Positions 41,796 to 51,266 of a DNA stretch of 64,000 nucleotides are shown in pieces. Within the stretch, counting starts at the first letter, position 1. Each line of letters begins with the position of its first letter. The notes below the pieces were generated by a model. It had not been told where the DNA came from. It saw only the letters and a program-made list of their open reading frames with translations, and made no database searches. Source of the DNA: Pseudomonas parafulva (GTDB lineage: Bacteria > Pseudomonadota > Gammaproteobacteria > Pseudomonadales > Pseudomonadaceae); NCBI RefSeq assembly GCF_000800255.1, contig NZ_CP009747.1, positions 2,232,001 through 2,296,000 on the forward strand, given 5' to 3'. The translations under genes and the position numbers were made by a program.

Positions 41796-44258
41796 CTATG
41801 AATCGGCCTGAACGGCGACACAGTGGGCATCACTTCCATCGCTCACTTCCAGCCAGCAAGATTCTTCGGCGCCAGTGCCCCAAGAAACCCAGACCCGCCC
41901 CTGCTCGTCCGGCAAGCGAATATGCAGTCGGCTGCCCTGCCCAACCAGGCCCACTTCCACACCCTCTGCATCGAATACCTGAGCCCCGAATGGCAACACG
42001 TTGCCATGCCCGTCGCGAGCCTCCAGCACACGCAAACGGCCACTGCGCGTCGGGTAGCTCAGCAAGGTCGCGGCGCCCGAGCGGGGAATGACCGACTGGC
42101 CGCTGACCTGCAACTCGACGTCCCGAGACATGCCTTGGGGGTCGAGCTCGACGGTGTTGACGCTATAGGGACTCAATGACGGCACCACCGCAAAGCCTCG
42201 GGCGTCGAGCCGTACACTGGGATGCTGCTGAATAGCCGCAGCATGAGCATGGGGGGCATGAACGATCGCGAAGCTTTCACCCAACGACTGCGACAGCATC
42301 ACACCACCCGCATGGCCCACCACGGCGCCACGCGCACCCAGCGCTAGCTGCCGCGACCCCGGGTGTTGCGCCAATGCCGCCGTCCACTCTCCAGCCGAAC
42401 TGCGGTGCAGCAGGTTGGCATCCAGGCCCGCCCCACCTCCAGCACCTGCCTGTTGCATAGCGGACAGTCCATAGCCCCACTGCCCCGCCTCCCCGGCAGT
42501 GGCACTCCAGCGCAGGTTGGTGGACCCTCGACCCTCGGAGTCCCGATTCAAGCTGCTGCTCAGCGAACCTCGCCGCTGCTCGCCAAGCGGCAGGCTCATC
42601 GTCAGCCTCAGCGCATTCGATTGGCCGCCGATACCCCGGTACTCGCGCGCGAGCGTCAGACCGTAGGAGAGCGATCCCAGATGATGGTGATAACCCACGC
42701 TGTACTCGCTGTTGCTCGCAGTATCCGCCCAGCGCTCACCGCCGCTGGCGCTCAGGCTCAGGCGCCCCCCACCGGACAGGCGCTGATGAATGCCCAGCGC
42801 TGCACGCCATCGCTGGCTCATGCCTGGACGGCCGGAGCCAGCAGCCCGCGCGAATTCGTTGAAAGTGGAGTAATGCGCGTTATGGCGCTGGGTAAGGCTG
42901 GCACTCAGGTCCGTGGCAGTCGGCGCGATGCGCTGGCGCCAGTTCAGGCGTAGCGCTTGCCCCTGGACTGGGCGGCGACGCGCTGCAGCACTGCGCGCGT
43001 GATAGCCGGTCAAACCAACGGCACCGACAGGGCTGTTGATCGCGGCGCCCAATGCGCCGGCCTGATAGCCTTCAGCTATCCAGGCACCGCCATGCACGCT
43101 GAAAACGTTGTTCAGGCCCTGCTGCCAACTGCCTTGAACATGACCCGGGCCAGTACGCCCCACATCGTCGCGCCATACACCTGCACTGAAATCCAGACGG
43201 CTGGCGCCTTCACGCAACGCCAGTGGCGCGGCTTGATAGGGCACGGTGAATCGTCGCACGCTGCCGTCAGATTCGCGCAGGGTTACCTCGAGGTCGTCGT
43301 TGAGGCCACTGGCAGGTAGGTCGTCCACCTCGAAAGGCCCTGGGGGGACCGTCGTTTCGTGCAGCAGTGCGCCCCGCTGACGGATGCTCAGCAGCGCCGT
43401 GCTGTTGGCCACACCCCGTACCACTGGAGCGAAACCGCGCTGCGACCTGGGCAGCATGCGCTCATCGCTGGAAAGACTCACGCCACGCAGGGGGCTACTG
43501 TCGAAGACCTCCCCTGCCGCGTAACTGTCGCCCAGCGTAACCTGAGCCCCCCACGTCGGTATGTCGTGCCGCACCGACGTCGCCCCCGCGCGGTAGTGCG
43601 CCGCGCCACCCGCGCTCGCACGGGCACTGCCCTCGTGACGCCAGTACCAGGATCCCGTATTCAAACCGAGGTGCAGGCCAAGGTAGCCTTGTCGGCTGCG
43701 CTGGCCATGGCGAAGGTCGTGCTGTTCGTGGACATTGAATCGATAGTCGACAAAGCCCGCGGTCACACCCGGGTCCCAGGTTTCCACCGGCAGGTGATCC
43801 TGGGGCTGGCGTCGCAAAGCCGACTGAGCGATATCCAGGCTCAACCGCAGGGCGCCAAAATCCAGGTCTTCACTGGCGAGCAGCATGAGCGAAGACAGCG
43901 CCACGCAACTGCCCGCCTGCGCCAACGCCTTGAGCGGGCGAGGCGCCAGCTGGGTCATGTCCAGCCCCAGGCTGTCGAGTAGCGCCTGGTCGTAACACGG
44001 CACGGCCTGGCCTGACGGATCGAAGACCCTCAGGGAAATCGCGCGACGCCCGACCCATTGTTGATTGAGCAAGACGTCCAGGGTGTAGTCGCCTTCGGGC
44101 ACCCCAGCGCTGATCTGATAGCGGCTCACATCCAGGGTGCTGCCACCGCGCAGAAGCCCCGCGTCGAATTCCACCGCAGCACCGAGTTCGGCCACCATGC
44201 CTGTGACACTCAAAAACCAGCGCCATCTGCCTGCTATCCAGGCGCGTCTAACCTTCAT
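41796..44258 (-). CDS. Fimbrial outer-membrane usher
   Basis: An 820-residue usher of the chaperone-usher pathway, which exports and assembles fimbrial subunits. A signal-like N-terminus is followed by the N-domain (VEFDAGLLRGGSTLDVSRY), a 24-strand barrel with plug (about 140-660), and two C-terminal domains with a Cys pair (ESCWLEVS...AHCVAV). ATG 44258 overlaps the chaperone stop by 11 bases and has no ribosome-binding site of its own, so translation is coupled. A longer frame reading from inside the chaperone gene is rejected. It is the last gene of the fimbrial operon. Confidence 0.92.
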   Translation of the reverse strand: MKVRRAWIAGRWRWFLSVTGMVAELGAAVEFDAGLLRGGSTLDVSRYQISAGVPEGDYTLDVLLNQQWVGRRAISLRVFDPSGQAVPCYDQALLDSLGLDMTQLAPRPLKALAQAGSCVALSSLMLLASEDLDFGALRLSLDIAQSALRRQPQDHLPVETWDPGVTAGFVDYRFNVHEQHDLRHGQRSRQGYLGLHLGLNTGSWYWRHEGSARASAGGAAHYRAGATSVRHDIPTWGAQVTLGDSYAAGEVFDSSPLRGVSLSSDERMLPRSQRGFAPVVRGVANSTALLSIRQRGALLHETTVPPGPFEVDDLPASGLNDDLEVTLRESDGSVRRFTVPYQAAPLALREGASRLDFSAGVWRDDVGRTGPGHVQGSWQQGLNNVFSVHGGAWIAEGYQAGALGAAINSPVGAVGLTGYHARSAAARRRPVQGQALRLNWRQRIAPTATDLSASLTQRHNAHYSTFNEFARAAGSGRPGMSQRWRAALGIHQRLSGGGRLSLSASGGERWADTASNSEYSVGYHHHLGSLSYGLTLAREYRGIGGQSNALRLTMSLPLGEQRRGSLSSSLNRDSEGRGSTNLRWSATAGEAGQWGYGLSAMQQAGAGGGAGLDANLLHRSSAGEWTAALAQHPGSRQLALGARGAVVGHAGGVMLSQSLGESFAIVHAPHAHAAAIQQHPSVRLDARGFAVVPSLSPYSVNTVELDPQGMSRDVELQVSGQSVIPRSGAATLLSYPTRSGRLRVLEARDGHGNVLPFGAQVFDAEGVEVGLVGQGSRLHIRLPDEQGRVWVSWGTGAEESCWLEVSDGSDAHCVAVQADS

Positions 44259-44991
44259 GGCCGCGCTGCAGCGCTGCAGAGGCAGGTCGCGCAGCACCGA
44301 AGTCGTCCAGGTATTCGTAGCGGACCTCAGTGATCGAGGCCGGACGCTGCGGTTGTTGAGACAGAACGAAGCGCGCCTTGCCATAGGGCGGGACGTGCCC
44401 TGCTAGAGCCGCCTGAACAGCGTTCGCGTCGGCAGCTTCCAGTTTGCCAAGATTGACATGGTAGGGCGTAGGATTGTTCGCCTGCAGCGCCCAACCCTCT
44501 GTGCTGCGGACCAAGTTCCAGGTCACCTGTTCATGGGCCTCTGCAGGCTTGCCAGACAAGCCCTGCGGCCGATAAAACAACTTGATACGGCTGCGCAGGG
44601 AGATCTGCAGGCTATTGGTGCCGCCGCCTTTGGGCGGGACGTCGAGCACATTGAGCCAGTACAGGCTCTCGCGGTCGTGCGGCATCTCTCGGCCATCGTG
44701 GAAAATCCTGAGACTCTGCTGCTTGGCCGGATCCAGACGAAACAGCGCCGGCGCCAGGCTGAACGGGCCCTGCAACTCACCCTGCGCATCCTCCGACCCA
44801 CCTTCGTCGACCCACGCTTGTACCAGTGACGGCTGGCGCCCTTCATTACTCACCCTGACGGTGACCTCAGGCGCCCCGGCCGTAAAGATGACGCGGGTGG
44901 TAGCGATCACTACGCTGGCGCTAGCCTGCACACTGGCGAGACACGCAACCAGAAGCGCCACCCGCACGAGAACGCTGCGTGAAAACGTCAT
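44248..44991 (-). CDS. Periplasmic fimbrial chaperone (PapD-like)
   Basis: A 247-residue immunoglobulin-fold chaperone with a signal peptide cut near VQASA (residue 25). The subunit-anchoring pair is visible: Arg33 in TTRVIFTAG and Lys137 in RIKLFYRP. The ESLYWLNVLDVPPK motif (109-121) is canonical. It protects subunits in the periplasm by donating a beta strand. It is encoded between the subunit and the usher; a hairpin separates it from the subunit gene. Confidence 0.93.
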   Translation of the reverse strand: MTFSRSVLVRVALLVACLASVQASASVVIATTRVIFTAGAPEVTVRVSNEGRQPSLVQAWVDEGGSEDAQGELQGPFSLAPALFRLDPAKQQSLRIFHDGREMPHDRESLYWLNVLDVPPKGGGTNSLQISLRSRIKLFYRPQGLSGKPAEAHEQVTWNLVRSTEGWALQANNPTPYHVNLGKLEAADANAVQAALAGHVPPYGKARFVLSQQPQRPASITEVRYEYLDDFGAARPASAALQRGHEG

Positions 44992-45015
44992 GACTTAAAA
45001 CTCGATGTCGGAAAA

Positions 45016-45043
45016 CGGGACGTCCCACAAGTGGACGGTCCCG
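45016..45043 (-). terminator. Attenuating hairpin between fimbrial subunit and chaperone genes
   Basis: CGGGAC...GTCCCG with an inner GTCC/GGAC stem, followed on the minus strand by TTTT. It would reduce transcription into the chaperone and usher genes relative to the subunit. Confidence 0.65.
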
Positions 45044-45053
45044 CAGGAGGGTC

Positions 45054-45578
45054 TTAGAGGTAGTCCAGCGAGTAGCGAACGCGGGAGCTGACAGCCCCCG
45101 GCGTCGTATTGCCAGTCGAGTAATACTGGACGAAGTAGCTCAAGGTCGCGTTTCCGTCCACGATGTCGACGACCTGGGAATTCTGATTGCCCTTGACCGC
45201 CGCCAAGTCCATCACACCCTTACTGCTGTTGAGCAACTGCAGTTCGACGTTGCTGCTACCGCCAGCATCGACGATCAACCGCCCCTGATCACTGATGCCC
45301 GGACCCGGCTCGAAATAGGTCGACACCCTGCCCAGATGGCTGCAGCCGCTCAGTTGCAGTGCGAATGCCGTCTGCCCCTCGACATCCCCTGGGCGGACCA
45401 GCTTGGCAGCGTTGACGTCTGGCAGGGTAACCGGCAGGTTGCCATTGCCGCCGTTGACGGTACAGGTTGGCGCCAACACCCGTCCGTGAAAGCTGATTTC
45501 GCCATGGTCGGCGTGGGCGCTCCCCATTACCAGCAGCGAACCGCAGAGCCCCATCACACTTTGAGTCAACCTATTCAT
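45054..45578 (-). CDS. Type 1-like fimbrial major subunit
   Basis: A 174-residue pilin with a signal peptide cut near AHA (residue 23). The conserved disulfide Cys39-Cys79 (PTCTVNGG; LSGCSH) and the C-terminal RYSLDYL with penultimate Tyr are hallmarks of chaperone-usher subunits. The N-terminal strand GEISFHGRVLAPTC would act as the donor strand. ATG 45578 is preferred to the longer frame because it begins the signal peptide and has an AGGAA site. It is the first gene of the three-gene operon, and no adhesin follows. Confidence 0.88.
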   Translation of the reverse strand: MNRLTQSVMGLCGSLLVMGSAHADHGEISFHGRVLAPTCTVNGGNGNLPVTLPDVNAAKLVRPGDVEGQTAFALQLSGCSHLGRVSTYFEPGPGISDQGRLIVDAGGSSNVELQLLNSSKGVMDLAAVKGNQNSQVVDIVDGNATLSYFVQYYSTGNTTPGAVSSRVRYSLDYL

Positions 45579-45746
45579 GTGTTCTTCCTGAAAAGAACGG
45601 CGAGGCTTATGCCGAGCCGGCGCCTGATGCGACGCCGCCACAGTATCGGCAAGAACAGATAGAGGCTCTGTCAGTGATAGGAAGGAAATCCTCTGGAGAC
45701 CACCATGCCAGCCGTAGGATTCAATGCCTCCGGCTGACAGATGTGC

Positions 45747-47102
45747 TTACCGTATTGCAGTGCGCATGGTCACGAACTCTTCGGCGGCCGTGGGGTGCAC
45801 ACCAATGGTTTCGTCGAACTGCTGCTTGGTGGCCCCTGCCTTGAGCGCGACACCCAGCCCCTGGATGATCTCGCCCGCATCAGGACCGACCATGTGGCAA
45901 CCCAGGACCTTGTCGGTATCGGCATCCACCACCAACTTCATCAGGGTCTTTTCCTGCACATCGGTGAGCGTCAGCTTCATGGCGCGGAAGCGGCTTTCGA
46001 AGATCTGCACCTTGTGCCCCGCTTGCAGCGCTTGTTCTTCGGTCAGCCCCACGGTACCGATCGGTGGTTGGCTGAACACGGCCGTTGGAATGTTCTGGTA
46101 ATCCACCGCACGGTATTGCTCAGGCTTGAACAGATGACGCGCCACGGCCATGCCTTCTGCCAGGGCGACCGGCGTGAGCTGCACGCGACCGATCACATCG
46201 CCCAGCGCGAAAATCGAAGCCTCGGTGGTACGGTAGTGATCGTCGACGCGTATGTAACCGCGCTCGTCCAGCTCCACGCCGGTCGTTTCCAGTCCGAGGT
46301 CATCGAGCATCGGACGCCTCCCGGTGGCGTAGAAGATGCAGTCGGCGATCCGATCACTGCCATCCTTGAGCGTCGCCTTGAGGCTGCCGTCGGCCTGCTG
46401 GTCGATGCGTTGGATGTCCGTATTGAATTGCAGGTCCATGCCACGCTTCTCCAGTTCCTCCTTCAGATGGGTGCGAACCGACCCATCGAAGCCGCGCAGG
46501 AACAGGTCGCCCCGATACAACAAGGAAGTGTCGGCGCCCAGGCCCTGGAAGATGCCGGCGAACTCCACCGCGATATAGCCCCCACCGACCACCAGCACCC
46601 GACGCGGCAGTTCCTTGAGGTAAAACGCCTCGTTGGAGGTAATCGCCAGTTCCTTGCCAGGAATATCCGGCACGTGCGGCCAACCACCGGTGGCGATGAG
46701 GATGTTCGCGGCACTGTAGCGTTTGCCATCGACCTCCACCTCATGGGCACCGGTAATGCGCGCATGCCCCTGCAGCAACGTGACGCCGCTATTGACCAGC
46801 AGATTGCGGTAGATGCCGTTGAGCCGCTCGATTTCACGGTTCTTGTTGGCGATCAACGTGCCCCAGTCGAAATGCCCTTCTTCGAGGGTCCAGCCATAGC
46901 CGGACGCCTGCTCCATTTCATCGGCGACATGGGCGCCGTACACCAGCAATTTCTTCGGCACACAACCGACATTGACGCAGGTGCCGCCCAGGTACCGGCT
47001 CTCGGCCACCGCCACCTTGGCGCCAAAACCTGCAGCGAAACGCGCAGCGCGCACGCCACCGGAACCGGCACCAATCACGAACAGATCAAAATCGTAGGCC
47101 AC
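45747..47102 (-). CDS. gor: Glutathione-disulfide reductase
   Basis: A 451-residue flavoprotein that regenerates glutathione with NADPH. The FAD loop VIGAGSGG is at 9-16, the redox-active disulfide is Cys42/Cys47 (GGTCVNVGC), and the NADPH loop [10 protein letters not shown] is near 173. The proton-relay pair HPT-x-x-E is near 435 (VHPTAAEE). The start is GTG 47102 (MAYDFDLF), which has GGAG upstream and gives the known family length. It lies downstream of galU, separated by an inverted repeat. Confidence 0.95.
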   Translation of the reverse strand: MAYDFDLFVIGAGSGGVRAARFAAGFGAKVAVAESRYLGGTCVNVGCVPKKLLVYGAHVADEMEQASGYGWTLEEGHFDWGTLIANKNREIERLNGIYRNLLVNSGVTLLQGHARITGAHEVEVDGKRYSAANILIATGGWPHVPDIPGKELAITSNEAFYLKELPRRVLVVGGGYIAVEFAGIFQGLGADTSLLYRGDLFLRGFDGSVRTHLKEELEKRGMDLQFNTDIQRIDQQADGSLKATLKDGSDRIADCIFYATGRRPMLDDLGLETTGVELDERGYIRVDDHYRTTEASIFALGDVIGRVQLTPVALAEGMAVARHLFKPEQYRAVDYQNIPTAVFSQPPIGTVGLTEEQALQAGHKVQIFESRFRAMKLTLTDVQEKTLMKLVVDADTDKVLGCHMVGPDAGEIIQGLGVALKAGATKQQFDETIGVHPTAAEEFVTMRTAIR

Positions 47103-47122
47103 TTTCCGTACTCCATGAAAAA

Positions 47123-47182
47123 AGCTGCAAGTTTCAAGCGGCAAGCTGCAAGAAAAGGCAGCTCGGCTTGCAACTTGCAGCT
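47123..47182. repeat. Imperfect inverted repeat between galU and gor
   Basis: Two 17-base arms, 47123-47139 and 47166-47182, are complementary with one mismatch. The sequence is a chain of GCTGCAAG- and GCTTCAAGC-like words, a degenerate intergenic repeat often seen in Pseudomonas. A further similar word run lies at 47187-47208. Confidence 0.7.
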
Positions 47183-47209
47183 CGTGACTTACAGCTTATA
47201 GCTTATTGC

Positions 47210-48049
47210 TCAGTAAGCCTTGCCGGTCTTGTAGTAGTGCTCGAAGCAGTAGTTGGTGGCGTCGATGTAGCCTTCGGCGCCGCCGCAGTCGAAGCGCTGA
47301 CCCTTGAACTTGTAGGCGATGACGCAACCGGAGCGTGCCTGCTCCATCAGCGCGTCGGTGATCTGGATCTCACCGCCTTTGCCAGGCTCGGTGTTGGCGA
47401 TGATGTCGAAGATGTCCGGCGTGAGAATGTAGCGACCGATGATCGCCAGGTTGGATGGCGCGTCTTCGGGCTTGGGCTTCTCGACCATGTTGGTCACGCG
47501 GAAGATGTCGTCGCGGATCATGTCACCCGCGATCACGCCATACTTGTTGGTTTCCTGCGGATCGACTTCCTGGATGGCCACGATCGAGCAGCGGAACTGG
47601 TTGTACAGCTTGACCATCTGGGTCAGCACGCCATCGCCTGTGGGGTTGACGCACAGGTCATCGGCCAGCACAACGGCGAAAGGTTCGTCGCCGATCAGCG
47701 GGCGACCGGTGAGAATGGCATGGCCCAGGCCTTTCATTTCGGTCTGGCGGGTGTAGGAGAACGAGCACTCGTCCAGCAGACGACGGATGCCGACCAGGTA
47801 CTTCTCCTTGTCGGTACCCTTGATCTGGTTTTCCAGCTCATAGCTGATGTCGAAGTGGTCTTCCAAGGCACGCTTGCCGCGGCCGGTGACGATCGAAATC
47901 TCGTTCAGGCCGGCGTCCAGCGCCTCCTCCACGCCGTACTGGATCAGTGGCTTGTTGACCACCGGCAGCATTTCCTTGGGCATGGCTTTGGTAGCAGGCA
48001 GGAAGCGAGTGCCGTAACCGGCTGCCGGGAACAAGCATTTTTTGATCAT
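47210..48049 (-). CDS. galU: UTP-glucose-1-phosphate uridylyltransferase
   Basis: A 279-residue enzyme forming UDP-glucose from UTP and glucose-1-phosphate, for exopolysaccharide, LPS and trehalose synthesis. The nucleotide-binding motif PAAGYGTRFLPATKAMPKEM is at 8-27, and the active-site segments VLADDL and GGEIQITDA follow. ATG 48049 has AAGGA upstream; an ATG two codons earlier is also open. It is 48 bases after ugd, whose substrate it makes. Confidence 0.97.
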   Translation of the reverse strand: MIKKCLFPAAGYGTRFLPATKAMPKEMLPVVNKPLIQYGVEEALDAGLNEISIVTGRGKRALEDHFDISYELENQIKGTDKEKYLVGIRRLLDECSFSYTRQTEMKGLGHAILTGRPLIGDEPFAVVLADDLCVNPTGDGVLTQMVKLYNQFRCSIVAIQEVDPQETNKYGVIAGDMIRDDIFRVTNMVEKPKPEDAPSNLAIIGRYILTPDIFDIIANTEPGKGGEIQITDALMEQARSGCVIAYKFKGQRFDCGGAEGYIDATNYCFEHYYKTGKAY

Positions 48050-48097
48050 AAACATCCTTAGATGAAGGCTAGGCCTGTGGTATTCGGCGCAGTCTAA

Positions 48098-49459
48098 TCA
48101 GGCGGCAGTCACCTTACAATGCCCGACCACTGGCCGACCGATGCCATGATAGAGATAACCCAGGGAGGATAGTTCCGATGGATCATAAATATTGCGCCCA
48201 TCGAACAGCACCGGCATGCGCATCAGGCCACGGATACGGCGAAAGTCCGGCTGGCGGAACTGCTTCCACTCGGTGACCAAGACCAACGCGTCGGCCCCCT
48301 CGGCGCACGTATAAGGGTCTTCGACCAGCGTCAGCTGTCCGCTGGAAACAGCCTGCGCGTAGAGCGCTGCCACACTGGCCAACGCCGCAGGATCGCATGC
48401 CTGGACCCGCACACCGGCGTCCAGCAAAGCCTCCAGCAGCACAAGACTCGGGGCCTCGCGCACATCATCTGTTCCCGGCTTGAAGGCCAATCCCCAGACA
48501 GCGACACGGCGCTCGCGCAAGAAGCCGCCGAAGTGCTGTTCCAGCGCCTTGAACAACAAGGTCTTCTGCTGGGCGTTGCGCGCCTGCACGGCACGCAGGA
48601 TGGTCGGCTGATAACCCTGCTGCTCGGCTGTGTGAATCAGCGCGCGCACATCCTTGGGAAAGCACGAGCCGCCATAACCGCAGCCGGCATAAATGAAATC
48701 GCTGCCGATGCGCGGATCACTGCCTATACCGCGACGCACCTGCTCGATATCCACCTCCAACTGCGCGCACAACCCAGCCAATTCGTTGATGAAGGAAATC
48801 TTGCTGGCGAGAAAGGCATTGGCCGCGTATTTGCTGAACTCTGCCGCCCGCGGGCTCATGCACAGCACGCGCTCGCGGTTACGCACAAAAGGCGCGTAGA
48901 GACGTTGCAGCCGTTCGCGGGCCACCGGGCTGTCGCTGCCCAGGATGATCCGATCAGGGCGCATGAAGTCCTCGACGGCGCTGCCCTCCTTGAGAAATTC
49001 AGGATTGCTGGCCACCTCCACTGCAAACGCCACTGCGCGCTCGCGCAAACCGCTGCCGATCTGCGCGGCGATGCGCTCTACCGTACCCACTGGCGATGTC
49101 GATTTGTTCACCACCAGACACGGGCGCGGCAATTGCCGACCCAGGCTTTCAGCCACCGCTAGCACATGCTGCAGATCGGCCGAGCCGTCCTCCTGACTTG
49201 GCGTACCGACGGCGATGAACACCACCTCGGCGCGCGCCAGCGCCTGCTCCCAATCTTCAGTGAAACTCAGCAGCCCACTGCGTCGGCCCTCCTGCAGCAG
49301 CGCGGCCAAGCCTGGCTCGTAGATCGGGCACTGACCCTGGCGCAGCCGCGCCAGGCGTACATGGTCGCGCTCCAGGCAAACCACGCGATTGCCCATCTGG
49401 GCAAAGCACGCAGCGGTGACCAATCCGACATATCCCGCCCCGATTACACACAGTTCCAT
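48098..49459 (-). CDS. ugd: UDP-glucose 6-dehydrogenase
   Basis: A 453-residue enzyme oxidising UDP-glucose to UDP-glucuronate with two NAD. The NAD loop IGAGYVG lies at 6-12. The catalytic Cys266 is in GYGGSCFPKD. The C-terminal UDP-binding domain has WGLAFKPGTDDVREAPS near 340. It precedes galU on the same strand, forming a two-gene route from glucose-1-phosphate to UDP-glucuronate. Confidence 0.96.
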   Translation of the reverse strand: MELCVIGAGYVGLVTAACFAQMGNRVVCLERDHVRLARLRQGQCPIYEPGLAALLQEGRRSGLLSFTEDWEQALARAEVVFIAVGTPSQEDGSADLQHVLAVAESLGRQLPRPCLVVNKSTSPVGTVERIAAQIGSGLRERAVAFAVEVASNPEFLKEGSAVEDFMRPDRIILGSDSPVARERLQRLYAPFVRNRERVLCMSPRAAEFSKYAANAFLASKISFINELAGLCAQLEVDIEQVRRGIGSDPRIGSDFIYAGCGYGGSCFPKDVRALIHTAEQQGYQPTILRAVQARNAQQKTLLFKALEQHFGGFLRERRVAVWGLAFKPGTDDVREAPSLVLLEALLDAGVRVQACDPAALASVAALYAQAVSSGQLTLVEDPYTCAEGADALVLVTEWKQFRQPDFRRIRGLMRMPVLFDGRNIYDPSELSSLGYLYHGIGRPVVGHCKVTAA

Positions 49460-49562
49460 GGCCGCGCCCCTTCATAGCAGAGGCGGTCATTGCAACCTGT
49501 GAACCGTTGCAGGGCGGTGACACCAGCGCGACAGGCCAGTGACAGCGCTCAAACGACAACGC

Positions 49563-50474
49563 TCAGCGCCCGGTTCCCTGCCCGAGCACGACACCCTCCA
49601 CCTTTTGGCCATAGAGGTTGACGCCGTCGTTGGCGTGAAACTTCAGACGCGTCTTTTCAATGGAGCCTTCCACCAGACGCGGATCCTGCGGACGCTCATG
49701 ACGGTTGATCCACGCAGCCACGTCCCAGGCCTGCTGATCGCTGAGGCTACCGGGCTTGCCCAGCGGCATGTTGTACTTGATGAACGAAGCGGCGGTGTTG
49801 ATCCGGTGCATGCCCGCGCCCCAGTTGTATGAGTCGGCTCCCCACAACGGCGGCATCACATAATCGTCGGCCACCTTCTGTCCTTCGCCCTGGTCGCCGT
49901 GGCAGATCGCACATTGCTCGCGGTAGACCTGCTGGCCACGAGCGAAGTCATAGCCGCCGGCCGGTTGCGGCACCTCGGGGTAGCCGCGCCCTGGGGTTTC
50001 GATGGCGGTGCGGGTGCCGGTCGCCAACCAATAGGAGTACACGCTGAGGGCGGTCATCTGCGGGCTGTCCGCCGCCGGCGGGCGACCATTCATGCTGAAC
50101 TGGAAGCATCCCTGGATGCGCTCGGCATACGTATTGACCTTGTCATTTTTCTTGCGATAGGCCGGATACATCGGGTACGCCCCCCACAGCGGCGCAGAGT
50201 GAGCCATGCGCCCCTGATCGAGGTGACAGCTACTGCAGTTCATGCCATTGCCGACCGCCTCGGGCATCAGCCGACGGGTATCGACGAACAAGGCATGACC
50301 CTGCCGAACCATTTCCCCGAAAGCGTTATCCGGGAGGTCGCTTTCTGCAGGTGGCGCAAAGTGCGCAGCGGCCTGGCCGTCGGGCACCGTGAGCTGGCTT
50401 TGATCTTCCATGGCAATGGGCGCGGCCTGAAGGCTGCCAGCACTGAGCAGCAAGGCGGTCATCAGCGTTCTCAT
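49563..50474 (-). CDS. tsdA: Dihaem cytochrome c, thiosulfate dehydrogenase (TsdA)-like
   Basis: A 303-residue periplasmic protein with a signal peptide (cut near LQA, residue 17) and two haem sites, CSSCH at 80-84 and CAICH at 188-192. Between them, AERIQGCFQFSMNGR places a cysteine (Cys123) where TsdA uses Cys as the unusual axial haem ligand. FIKYNMPLG (231-239) holds the Lys and Met ligand region of the second haem. TsdA oxidises thiosulfate to tetrathionate. The name rests on these motifs and on the adjoining TsdB-like gene, which overlaps by four bases. Other dihaem cytochromes are possible. Confidence 0.7.
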   Translation of the reverse strand: MRTLMTALLLSAGSLQAAPIAMEDQSQLTVPDGQAAAHFAPPAESDLPDNAFGEMVRQGHALFVDTRRLMPEAVGNGMNCSSCHLDQGRMAHSAPLWGAYPMYPAYRKKNDKVNTYAERIQGCFQFSMNGRPPAADSPQMTALSVYSYWLATGTRTAIETPGRGYPEVPQPAGGYDFARGQQVYREQCAICHGDQGEGQKVADDYVMPPLWGADSYNWGAGMHRINTAASFIKYNMPLGKPGSLSDQQAWDVAAWINRHERPQDPRLVEGSIEKTRLKFHANDGVNLYGQKVEGVVLGQGTGR

Positions 50475-51121
50475 GGCGTGACCTCCTGGCGTGGCGCCTG
50501 GGCGAAGTAATCGGCCACTGCCGTGACCTCGGCGTCGGTCATAGCCTTCGCGACACCGACCATCAATTCATTGGGATCATTGCGGCGCGCGCCGTCACGC
50601 CAAGCGTTGAGCTGGGCAATCAAGTAAATCGCCGGCTGACCTGCCAGCGGCGGAAAATGCTCGCCCACCCCCACACCACCGGGGCCGTGGCATTGCACGC
50701 AGCCAGGGATCTGGCGACTCCAATCGCCGTAAAGCGCCAGACGTTCGGTGGCATCGGCCGCCATCTGCTGACGGCGTTGGCCAGGCGCGACATCATCGGG
50801 CTGTGCGGCCAACCACGTGCTGACTGCCGTGCGCTCTTCAGCGCTCAATGCGCTGGCCAGCGGCGTCATCACAGGCTGTTGGCGGCTGCCGCTTGCGAAG
50901 TCGTCAAGCTGCTTGCGCAGATAGGCGGCTGGCAATCCTGCGAGGCGCGGAAAACCGGCGGCAGCGATGCCCTTGGCATCGGCACCATGGCAACCGAGAC
51001 AGGCCATGGCGGCGGGGTTCTGCCCGCCTTGGGAGAAGATTTTCTGGCCATCGGCGGCGTACGCCGCCGGCCAGGTCAAGACCAGCACACTGCCGATCAT
51101 GAGACGACTCATCGGATTCAT
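50471..51121 (-). CDS. tsdB: Dihaem cytochrome c4-type protein, TsdB-like
   Basis: A 216-residue periplasmic dihaem cytochrome of the c4 type: a signal peptide ending AYA, first haem CLGCH at 41-45 and second CVQCH at 141-145, each in a cytochrome c domain of about 95 residues. In other bacteria such a protein (TsdB) is the electron acceptor of TsdA. ATG 51121 has GGAG eight bases upstream; GTG 51130 with AAGGA is an alternative. The stop overlaps the tsdA-like start by four bases. Confidence 0.72.
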   Translation of the reverse strand: MNPMSRLMIGSVLVLTWPAAYAADGQKIFSQGGQNPAAMACLGCHGADAKGIAAAGFPRLAGLPAAYLRKQLDDFASGSRQQPVMTPLASALSAEERTAVSTWLAAQPDDVAPGQRRQQMAADATERLALYGDWSRQIPGCVQCHGPGGVGVGEHFPPLAGQPAIYLIAQLNAWRDGARRNDPNELMVGVAKAMTDAEVTAVADYFAQAPRQEVTP

Positions 51122-51266
51122 CAGGGGCACTCCATTTCCTTGTTATAAGCTTAGTCTTAAAAGACATAAGAAAATGGATAGTAGTCAGCTCCCTCCAAAC
51201 CGAACAATGTCCTTACTCAACCTGCGGCTTTTTGCTGCAGGTTATGCGCGAAATTGTTGAGCTGGA

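Noticed and set aside
44259..44384. A longer usher start 42 codons upstream
   Set aside because: It lies inside the chaperone gene, lacks a signal peptide and reads as a frame-shifted copy of chaperone DNA.
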